The notes beneath the pieces are model-generated. The model ran no database searches. It was not told where the DNA came from and was given only the letters and a program-made list of their open reading frames with translations. Shown here in pieces: positions 57,591 to 64,000 of a stretch of DNA of 64,000 nucleotides; the first letter of the stretch is position 1; each line of letters begins with the position of its first letter. The stretch lies in the NCBI RefSeq assembly GCF_000797495.1, contig NZ_JTGN01000008.1:1-64000 (forward strand), written 5' to 3'. This DNA comes from Robinsoniella peoriensis. Lineage in GTDB: Bacteria; Bacillota; Clostridia; Lachnospirales; Lachnospiraceae. The translations under genes were made by a program, and so were the position numbers.

Positions 57591-59348
57591 ATGTTTACAG
57601 AAAAGAAAAACCGTTTACAATTTACGTATTACAGTAGTTTTTTATTGTTAATTGTGATTCCTATTCTATTTATTATCATAGGGTCGTTTGCCATAGTCAG
57701 GACGATGATGCTTCGTTCCGCCACAGAAAAAATTGAACTGGTTCAGGCTAATGTAGAGAAGACCCTGGAAGAAGAGATAGACAATGTCTCCATGCGTCTG
57801 TCTCATCTGTGTAATGTAAATAACAGTGATGTATTGGCTTTGGCGGCACAGACAGATGACAGCAATGCATTTAACAAATATAACTTTGAAAAGATTTTAC
57901 GGGAAACTTTCAATTATATGATGATCCCAAGTGATGATATGCTGGCTTCCGTGTTCTATATGGTCAGCGGGGACAACACTTATATCAAGGATGACCTGGT
58001 AATACCCCAGACTGAGATCAAACAGTCAAAGTGGTATCAGCAGGCATTGTCGAACAAGAATAATGTGTGTATAGGCAGTTATTCGTCTAAAGTAACCTAT
58101 TCTCTAAAGACAAAATATCAGTTTACCATTGCAGCGGGGCTGTCCCCGGACAACAGTCTGGACAGAACGAATAAAATTGAGATGGCAACCTTGTTTATTC
58201 AGTCTGAAATCGGAAATATGCTTCGGGAATATAACAAAGAAAGCAGTCTTGGAACCATGTACCTGGTGGACGAAAACAAAGAAGTGCTCCTGAATGTCAG
58301 CGATCAGGAAATCCAGCTTCCAAATGATCTGGATCTGAACCAGAGTATATATCGAGAGCGCTTAGGTTTAACGGCATTTACATATCTGGTAAAAGAGATT
58401 ACCCCAACCGGTTGGAAGCTGGTAAGCGTGGTAGATTCAGAGATTCTGTTGGAGGAATTTAATAAAATTGCTTGTATTATTATAGTGATTACCGTAATAC
58501 TCTTCATTTTATTTTACCTGTTTTCCAGCATCTTCTTAAAGCGTATTATACATCCGGTCAATGAGGTCATTGAAGGGCTGAAGCAGGTAGAAGGAGGAAG
58601 CCTTGACATTCATATTCCAATCAGCGGACAGTCAGAAATCAGAACCATGATCCATTCCTTCAACCGCATGGTGCGCAGGTTGAAAGTACTGATTCATGAC
58701 AATGAGCAGCAGCAGCAAATGAAACACGAAGCCGAGATACGGGCACTGCAGTCACAGATTAACCCGCACTTTTTGGTAAATACACTGAGTTCGATCCGCT
58801 TTATGGCTCAGGTATCAAAGTTCGATGGGATTAAAAATATGGCGGAAGCATTAATTCGCATTTTGTCCTGTTCTTTTCGCAGAAACGGAAGTTTTTACAG
58901 CCTGAAGGAAGAGCTGGAGGTGCTCAGCAGCTATATTTTCTTGATGAAAGTGCGTTATTCAGATGGATTTGAATATACAGCAGATGTAGGGGAGGCATGC
59001 ATGGAGGACCGGGTACCCCGGCTGATTCTGCAGCCGATTATAGAAAACTGTATCGTCCATGGATTTAGTGAAATGGAGGATATCGGGGAAATACAGCTGC
59101 GGGCTTATCATGAAGAAGACAAGCTTTGCATTGTCATTGAAGATAATGGAAAGGGCATGACAGAAGCTCAGATTCGTGAGATATTAAAACCAAAAGAAGA
59201 TAAGGAGGACAATTACAGCATTGGAATATCCAATGTTTACAGCAGGCTGAAGCTGAATTTTGGAGAGACGTGTGAGATGAAAATTGTGAGTGAACCTGGA
59301 AAATACACCAGAACAACTATTGAGATACCGCGTAAAAGTATGGGATAG
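57591..59348 (+). CDS. YesM-type sensor histidine kinase
   Basis: The 585-residue kinase has two membrane helices (FLLLIVIPILFIIIGSFAIV and the segment near 291-313), an extracytoplasmic Cache-like sensor (~35-290), a HAMP linker and the His_kinase/HATPase pair. The phosphorylated His is H393 (SQINPHFLVNTL) and the ATP-binding boxes are IIENCIVHGF and IEDNGKGM. In YesM/YesN systems such kinases sense oligosaccharides or binding-protein complexes and activate polysaccharide-use genes. Here giant glycosidase genes lie on either side. The ATG at 57591 follows GGGGGATGA. Confidence 0.93.
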   Translation: MFTEKKNRLQFTYYSSFLLLIVIPILFIIIGSFAIVRTMMLRSATEKIELVQANVEKTLEEEIDNVSMRLSHLCNVNNSDVLALAAQTDDSNAFNKYNFEKILRETFNYMMIPSDDMLASVFYMVSGDNTYIKDDLVIPQTEIKQSKWYQQALSNKNNVCIGSYSSKVTYSLKTKYQFTIAAGLSPDNSLDRTNKIEMATLFIQSEIGNMLREYNKESSLGTMYLVDENKEVLLNVSDQEIQLPNDLDLNQSIYRERLGLTAFTYLVKEITPTGWKLVSVVDSEILLEEFNKIACIIIVITVILFILFYLFSSIFLKRIIHPVNEVIEGLKQVEGGSLDIHIPISGQSEIRTMIHSFNRMVRRLKVLIHDNEQQQQMKHEAEIRALQSQINPHFLVNTLSSIRFMAQVSKFDGIKNMAEALIRILSCSFRRNGSFYSLKEELEVLSSYIFLMKVRYSDGFEYTADVGEACMEDRVPRLILQPIIENCIVHGFSEMEDIGEIQLRAYHEEDKLCIVIEDNGKGMTEAQIREILKPKEDKEDNYSIGISNVYSRLKLNFGETCEMKIVSEPGKYTRTTIEIPRKSMG

Positions 59349-59374
59349 CTCATGAATCAGAGAGGATGATGAAG

Positions 59375-60943
59375 ATGTACAGAGTTATGTTTGTAGATGA
59401 TGATATGATTGTAAGGACAACACTGCATACGATCGTGGATTGGGAAAAGTTTGGGTTTGAAATTGTGGGTGATGCCAAAAATGGACAGCAGGCATTGGAA
59501 AAGTTAAAGGATACCTGCGTAGACCTGTTAATTACCGATATGAAAATGCCAATCATGGATGGTATTACATTGATTAAGCAGGTAAACCGGATGGAACAGG
59601 TACCAGTAATTCTCGCGCTTAGCGGTTACGATGATTTTCTGCTGGTGCGGGAGGCATTCCGGCTGGGGGCACAGGATTATCTGCTTAAATCAGATATCAA
59701 TGAGATTATGCTGAGCAGCCATCTGGAACGCATCGCAGATCATCTGCAAAAGGCGAAGGGGAGCAGTCCGGTGGGGAAAACAACAGTAAAACCAGTGGGA
59801 GAAAGCCAGATTCTGCAGGATATGGCTCTTGGTAGGACGGAGTTAAAAGAATCTTTTTTTGCAGATTATTATTATATTGTCCGTTTTGAAATTCTGGATT
59901 TCAAACAGCAGGTATTGCGATTTGGCAATGACCTGGAGGATGCATTGATAAAACCGATGCTGGAAATTGCAAATCAGATACCCATGGTTGCTTCCAAATG
60001 TACGATCTGCTCCCTGTCGCCTTCTTCTTATCTCTTGTATTATCGTGCGAAGGATGCCGATGAAAATAGAAAGAACCGGGTGCAGTCGGTAAGCAGACAG
60101 ATACTGAATAACTGGAAGAATTATATGAATCTCCCGGCAATTGCAGGAATCAGCCAGATCGGTTCAGGTGCATCCGGGTTCCTGGAATGCTTACAATCGG
60201 CTGGAGTTCTGCTCACATTTCAAAGTGTTTTCGAAAAAACAGATGTATTTACCACGGATATCCAGCAAAAGGTCAATTTACAGGAAGCTATCCAGGCGGG
60301 AATCCGTTACCAGGACTTAAAAGACAGCCTGAAATCCCTGGATAATGCGGCATTTGAACAGAGCTGTCAGAGAATTTTCACTAACTTTTACCAAATGGGA
60401 TTTGAGCAGGCAAAAATAGAAAGCATCTACATGATCTACCAGGTGTCGGTGTCTCTGCGGGAGAATAACGATGATATTCTTAAGGTATTTCCCCAAGAGG
60501 TGGATTACTACGAAAAAATACAACGGATAACCAGTTTAAAGGAAATGGAGATCTGGATGACCAATTACCTTCGTTGGATTATGGATTACCTGGAACATAA
60601 CTATGACAGAAGGCAGAACGATGTAATACAAAAAGCAAAGCGCTTTATCTGGGATAATTATGCCAATCCGGAACTTTCCCTGGGTAATGTGGCGGATTTT
60701 GTAGGATTAAATGAAAAATACTTCAGCACACGGTTTACGAAAGAGACAGGAACTACATTCAGCAGTTACCTGATGGAATTCCGTATCTCTAAAGCAAAAG
60801 ACCTGATTCGAAAGACGGATATGAAAATTTATGAGGTCAGCCAGAGCGTAGGATATAACAGTGTGGAACACTTTAACAGGATATTTAAAAAGCTTTGCCA
60901 GATGAGCCCGGTTCATTATAAAAAGGGCGGGAGCAGAGTATAA
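59375..60943 (+). CDS. YesN-type response regulator (REC-AraC)
   Basis: The 522-residue regulator has a receiver domain with acidic pocket VDDD and phospho-acceptor D55 (ITDMKMPIMDG), a central ~280-residue region, and an AraC-type double helix-turn-helix at the C-terminus (GNVADFVGLNEKYFSTRFTK and YEVSQSVGYNSVEHFNRIFK). It forms a pair with the kinase 26 bp upstream. Adjacent MMKM codons leave the start ambiguous. GAGAGG is nine bases before the ATG at 59375, giving MYRVMFVDDD, a typical YesN start; ATG 59366 has no spacer. Likely targets are the surrounding glycosidase genes. Confidence 0.93.
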   Translation: MYRVMFVDDDMIVRTTLHTIVDWEKFGFEIVGDAKNGQQALEKLKDTCVDLLITDMKMPIMDGITLIKQVNRMEQVPVILALSGYDDFLLVREAFRLGAQDYLLKSDINEIMLSSHLERIADHLQKAKGSSPVGKTTVKPVGESQILQDMALGRTELKESFFADYYYIVRFEILDFKQQVLRFGNDLEDALIKPMLEIANQIPMVASKCTICSLSPSSYLLYYRAKDADENRKNRVQSVSRQILNNWKNYMNLPAIAGISQIGSGASGFLECLQSAGVLLTFQSVFEKTDVFTTDIQQKVNLQEAIQAGIRYQDLKDSLKSLDNAAFEQSCQRIFTNFYQMGFEQAKIESIYMIYQVSVSLRENNDDILKVFPQEVDYYEKIQRITSLKEMEIWMTNYLRWIMDYLEHNYDRRQNDVIQKAKRFIWDNYANPELSLGNVADFVGLNEKYFSTRFTKETGTTFSSYLMEFRISKAKDLIRKTDMKIYEVSQSVGYNSVEHFNRIFKKLCQMSPVHYKKGGSRV

Positions 60944-61010
60944 AATAAACATGCTCTAATACTACAGGGAACAGTTTATAAGTGTCCTGTCATTGTCTAT
61001 CGCATTCTCG

Positions 61011-61080
61011 TTCCGAACACCCCCCAGCTACAAAGCGTTCCCTTCATAAAAAACACAAATTTAAGCTAAAACTGTACGCC
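61011..61080 (+). repeat. Terminal fragment D of the hairpin element family
   Basis: About 70 nt match the right flank of copy B, sharing CTACAAAGCGT, CAAATTTAAGCT and a TGTNCGCC end, but the core and stems are missing. It lies in the 312-bp gap after the response regulator, which otherwise holds only a terminator (61088) and the leader of the next gene. Confidence 0.65.
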
Positions 61081-61087
61081 GTAGTAC

Positions 61088-61135
61088 AAAGACATCTGGA
61101 TTGAAAACCTTTGTTTTCAAACAGATGTCTTTTTT
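61088..61135 (+). terminator. Terminator after the two-component operon
   Basis: AAAGACATCTG pairs with CAGATGTCTTT, with a second inner GAAAAC/GTTTTC stem and a TTTTTT tail. Confidence 0.85.
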
Positions 61136-61255
61136 GCAAGTGTGGGCTGCATTCTCATACCTGACTTTAGATCAATAAAAACAACCAGGGTACAAGGAAA
61201 TAAATCAAGTTCAATGATAAAATGAGACCAACCAGGTGGGAAGGAGTGGAATAAT

Positions 61256-61999
61256 ATGGTAAAAATGAAAAGTTTTAAAGCGTATATCCTGGCAGCGGCA
61301 GTGGTTTTAATCGTTGCAGCAGGTATTCTTTTTGCATGTTTTACGGGAAAAAATAAAAAAGTTGTGGCTGCAGTGAATGACATTCCCATCTATCAGGAAG
61401 AAATCATATTTGCAGCATCCGAACTGCGGTTGTCAATCCGCAATGAATGGATGAATACATATAACCTGGATTCGGAAGGGTTTTCCTGGGAAAAAAGTTA
61501 TGACGGAGGGGAAAGTGCTTTAGCTTGCGTAACGGACAGGGCTGTCCGGATAATTGCAGGAGATAAGCTTCTTCAGAAAATTGCCCTGGATAAGGGATTG
61601 ATGGAAGCCATCGATTACCCATCCATTCAAAAGCAGATGGAAAGTGAGAACGCACAGCGGCAGGAGAAAAAGAGCAAAAACGAGGTGTTTTACGGGATTA
61701 CGAGTTTTCCTGAGAGCCAGTATTATGATTATCTGAACCAGAACCTGAGACTTCAGGTGATCCGGAAATTAAGTGAGGACGAGTTGCTTGTATTATCGGA
61801 TGAAGAGATGCAGGAGATCTACAATGAGAACATGGAATATTTCCAAAATGAAGATTTTGAATCGGTGAAGATGAGTGTAAAAGACTTAGGCTTAAAGGAA
61901 AAATTTGATCAATATATGGAAGATATGCTTGCGAAAGCAGACATTCAAATAAACAAACCGGAGGTGATGGAGCAGGCAGTTAAGAAGGCAGTGATGTAG
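61256..61999 (+). CDS. Membrane-anchored SurA N-terminal-like protein
   Basis: The 247-residue protein has an N-terminal hydrophobic segment (AYILAAAVVLIVAAGILFAC) followed by KKVVAAVNDIPIYQEEIIFA, the opening of SurA/PrsA-type chaperone domains. The remaining helices (EAIDYPSIQKQMESENAQRQ and ESQYYDYLNQNLRLQVIRKL) fit the helical chaperone half. No parvulin prolyl-isomerase domain is present. It may assist folding of exported proteins at the membrane. It lies 50 bp upstream of a large exported beta-helix protein and behind AAGGAG, so the two probably form an operon. The Cys after the hydrophobic stretch is not in a clear lipobox. Confidence 0.7.
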   Translation: MVKMKSFKAYILAAAVVLIVAAGILFACFTGKNKKVVAAVNDIPIYQEEIIFAASELRLSIRNEWMNTYNLDSEGFSWEKSYDGGESALACVTDRAVRIIAGDKLLQKIALDKGLMEAIDYPSIQKQMESENAQRQEKKSKNEVFYGITSFPESQYYDYLNQNLRLQVIRKLSEDELLVLSDEEMQEIYNENMEYFQNEDFESVKMSVKDLGLKEKFDQYMEDMLAKADIQINKPEVMEQAVKKAVM

Positions 62000-62049
62000 C
62001 AGAAAAAATAGAAACAGGCTATATCAAAGAAAAAAGGAGGAAAAGATTG

Positions 62050-64000
62050 ATGAGATTGAAAAAGCAATGGACAGCCAGGGCAATGAGCGTTCTTCTGGCA
62101 GGCGCAATGACAGTTTCCGGAATTCCGGCTACGGCACAGGCAGCAGAGCCGGAGACAGTTACAGAGTCAGTTACGAATACAGTTACAGCGGTACAGCACG
62201 GGTACCAGGCAGTGATAAATGAATATGTACCTGTGACAGACGGAATGATCTATTATGTGGACAGTGAAACGGGAAGCGACGAAAACGATGGAACATCAGC
62301 AGATAAAGCATTTAAGACTCTGGAAAAAGTAAATGCAGTAAACCTCCAGCCGGGGGATTCCATCCTGCTGAAAAAGGGAAGTATCTTCGATAACCAGCGT
62401 CTGTATCCAAAGGGAAAAGGAACAGAGGAAAGACCTATTCTGATCAGCAGCTACGGTGAAGGTAATATGCCGGTGATCAATGCAGGCGGTTTTCGAAAGA
62501 CAGGGGCTGCCAATCCAGACGGAACACCCGGATATGCAGGGTATAAAGAAGCAATTTTGATTGAAAACATGGAATATACTACGGTTACCGGTATTGAGGT
62601 AACCAATGACGATGATTTCACGGTGAACTGGCAATCCGGTGCATCCAACAAGGATGATGAACTGCCAAGAAGGCTGGGAATCCATGTAACGGTGGATGAA
62701 CGGGCAGTAGAAACTTATAAAGGGCTGGATGAGCGTTCGTATAAGGGCATTGTGATTGACGGCTGCTATGTTCATGATGTAGATGGAAATGAAAACAGAG
62801 GTGTGAATAAAGTCGACGGTGGCATTGGGATTGAGGTTATTTTTAGTTCCAAAGCGGGCGTTTATCCTTATTTTGACGGTGTTACCATTCAGAATAATCA
62901 GATTGAGAAATGTGACCGTACCGGAATCAAAGGAATCCGTATTTCGGATTTAGACAATTTCCGACACAATGATCCCAGTAAAAGCGATTATGATCCCAAT
63001 AATGACGCGGACAATAATGGGGCAAATGACGGGTCCCGCAGTAATAATATCCGTTACAAAGATCAGGCTCAGAGAAACTATAAGGTTCTGAATAATGATG
63101 TATCGGATATTGGAGGAGACGGAATTCTGGTATGTGAGACAAAGGGAGCAGTTGTAGAAAATAACTTACTCCACAATCATACCATGCGTGCCACTCCGGG
63201 AGCCAATGCGGGAATATGGTCCTGGAATGCATTTGACACCATGTTCCGATATAACGAAAGTTATGGCGGACCTTCTTATAATCAGGATGGATGTTCTTAC
63301 GACAGTGATTATTACAGTGCAGGGACAATTTTTGAATATAACTACAGTCATGATACTCCAATGGGATTTATGCTGTTAATGGGTGGTAACGATACAGATG
63401 TTATCCGCTATAATTTAAGTCAGAATGATGGTATGGTAATGAGGCACATTGCAGCTGGAAGCAGTACGCCAAGTTATATCTACAACAATGTATTTTATTA
63501 TAATGGAGATAACTGGAAGTGGTCTTTGGGATCTCCTAACTCCGTAGCATCAAACTGGAATTTTTACAATAACATTTTCTACAACACCAGTACCAAGAGT
63601 AACGGGGAATGGGGAAATGTGGACTGGTCAAAGGCAGGCACTGCCAATAACCTGGTCTATAATGCAACCGGAACTTATTCGGAAAAAGAAATTGCAGGTG
63701 CAATCCACGGAGATCCGGAGTTTGTTAAACCCGGAGGCGGTGCAGACAGGGCAGATGGAAATAAGGATAATATCTGGTCCTCTCTGGAAGCTTATCAGAT
63801 TAAGAACAGTTCAATAGCGATTGGAGCAGGTACCTATGTAAATGTGGTGCCCCAGACCAAACAGTCTAATGCAGGACAGTGGGATTATACATCTGACCGT
63901 AATGCAACACAGGATTTCTACGGCAATCCGCTGTATAACGGAGTACCGGACATTGGTATCCACGAAACTGCAGATACCGGAACCCGTGATTTCACAATAG
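62050..64000 (+). CDS. Secreted right-handed beta-helix protein (partial)
   Basis: The gene begins at ATG 62050 behind AAAAGGAGGA and is still open at the window end (650 codons visible). A signal peptide (MSVLLAGAMTVSGIPATAQA) is followed by a parallel beta-helix domain. IYYVDSETGSDENDGTSADKAF and the later PGDSILLKKGSIFDNQRL are the standard opening of pectate-lyase-like carbohydrate-active proteins, and Asn-rich rungs (VVENNLLHNHT, FEYNYSHDTP, YNNVFYYNG) follow. The family could be a polysaccharide lyase or a beta-helix glycosidase; the catalytic residues are not assignable from this part. Its neighbours suggest a host-glycan substrate. Confidence 0.8.
   Translation, partial: MRLKKQWTARAMSVLLAGAMTVSGIPATAQAAEPETVTESVTNTVTAVQHGYQAVINEYVPVTDGMIYYVDSETGSDENDGTSADKAFKTLEKVNAVNLQPGDSILLKKGSIFDNQRLYPKGKGTEERPILISSYGEGNMPVINAGGFRKTGAANPDGTPGYAGYKEAILIENMEYTTVTGIEVTNDDDFTVNWQSGASNKDDELPRRLGIHVTVDERAVETYKGLDERSYKGIVIDGCYVHDVDGNENRGVNKVDGGIGIEVIFSSKAGVYPYFDGVTIQNNQIEKCDRTGIKGIRISDLDNFRHNDPSKSDYDPNNDADNNGANDGSRSNNIRYKDQAQRNYKVLNNDVSDIGGDGILVCETKGAVVENNLLHNHTMRATPGANAGIWSWNAFDTMFRYNESYGGPSYNQDGCSYDSDYYSAGTIFEYNYSHDTPMGFMLLMGGNDTDVIRYNLSQNDGMVMRHIAAGSSTPSYIYNNVFYYNGDNWKWSLGSPNSVASNWNFYNNIFYNTSTKSNGEWGNVDWSKAGTANNLVYNATGTYSEKEIAGAIHGDPEFVKPGGGADRADGNKDNIWSSLEAYQIKNSSIAIGAGTYVNVVPQTKQSNAGQWDYTSDRNATQDFYGNPLYNGVPDIGIHETADTGTRDFTI

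Overview
The window looks like the chromosome of a Gram-positive, spore-forming gut anaerobe of the Lachnospiraceae type (Blautia / Mediterraneibacter / Dorea-like). The evidence is AT-leaning coding sequence with strong GGAGG ribosome binding sites, a SpmA homologue, a SpoVB/MurJ-type flippase, a YesM/YesN two-component pair, host-glycan-directed secreted enzymes (GH101, multidomain GH2) and cell-wall-binding repeat proteins. The genus is inference; nothing here fixes the species.

Layout. 1-1110: the 3' end of a 23S rRNA gene and a seven-tRNA cluster (Asp, Val, Thr, Tyr, initiator Met, Phe, Lys) ending in a terminator, with no 5S gene between 23S and the tRNAs. 1.2-5.9 kb: a lipid-flippase-like protein, a MATE pump, and a ferritin translationally coupled to a BFD-type [2Fe-2S] protein with a lysine-rich repetitive tail. 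5.9-9.3 kb: an AraC regulator, an oligo-1,6-glucosidase-like GH13 enzyme and a sugar O-acetyltransferase. 9.3-10.9 kb: a MATE pump behind its own promoter, a short leader ORF (MRRRMHVS) and a terminator, which is an attenuator arrangement. 10.9-12.6 kb: an ECF sigma / anti-sigma pair with a matching ECF-type autopromoter. 12.7-16.5 kb: a nucleobase permease and an amylosucrase-like enzyme. 16.6-24 kb: a secreted FN3-NlpC/P60 protein followed by a conserved housekeeping block (decarboxylase, guanylate kinase, holB, ricT, tRNA1(Val) methyltransferase, rsmI). 24-28 kb: an L,D-transpeptidase, an SGNH-type membrane protein, a 2-hydroxyacid dehydrogenase and an alkyltransferase-like protein. 28.1-29.0 kb: no protein gene, but two inverted copies of a very long hairpin element. 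29-36.4 kb: an AraC regulator divergent from a GH2 beta-galactosidase, a third MATE pump, a YhhN protein and spmA. 36.7-44 kb: a 2435-residue GH101-like protein. 44.2-46.2 kb: an ABC-type ATPase / TOPRIM-like pair that resembles a phage-defence module. 46.3-50.6 kb: a MarR regulator and a heterodimeric ABC exporter with shared operator motifs. 50.8-57.3 kb: a 2186-residue GH2 surface protein. 57.4-64 kb: a YesM/YesN pair, a SurA-N-like lipoprotein-sized protein and the start of a secreted beta-helix protein that runs off the window.

How the parts fit. The right half reads as a host-glycan foraging locus. GH101 (core-1 O-glycan release from mucin), GH2 and a beta-helix enzyme are exported, and the YesM/YesN pair probably senses the released sugars. 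The left half handles alpha-glucans and sucrose (GH13 enzymes and acetyltransferase). Three MATE pumps and one MarR-controlled ABC exporter give heavy drug-efflux capacity.

The most unusual items are these. (1) A dispersed hairpin element family has a 104-nt core that is 103/104 identical in two copies, flanked by perfectly self-complementary but unrelated outer stems; a third core shows compensatory base-pair changes. (2) A ferritin is overlapped by a BFD-like protein with a repetitive polylysine tail. (3) A split OLD/PARIS-like ATPase-TOPRIM pair is present. (4) A leader-peptide attenuator with an Arg-Arg-Arg motif precedes an efflux pump. (5) A 165-nt palindromic leader precedes holB.
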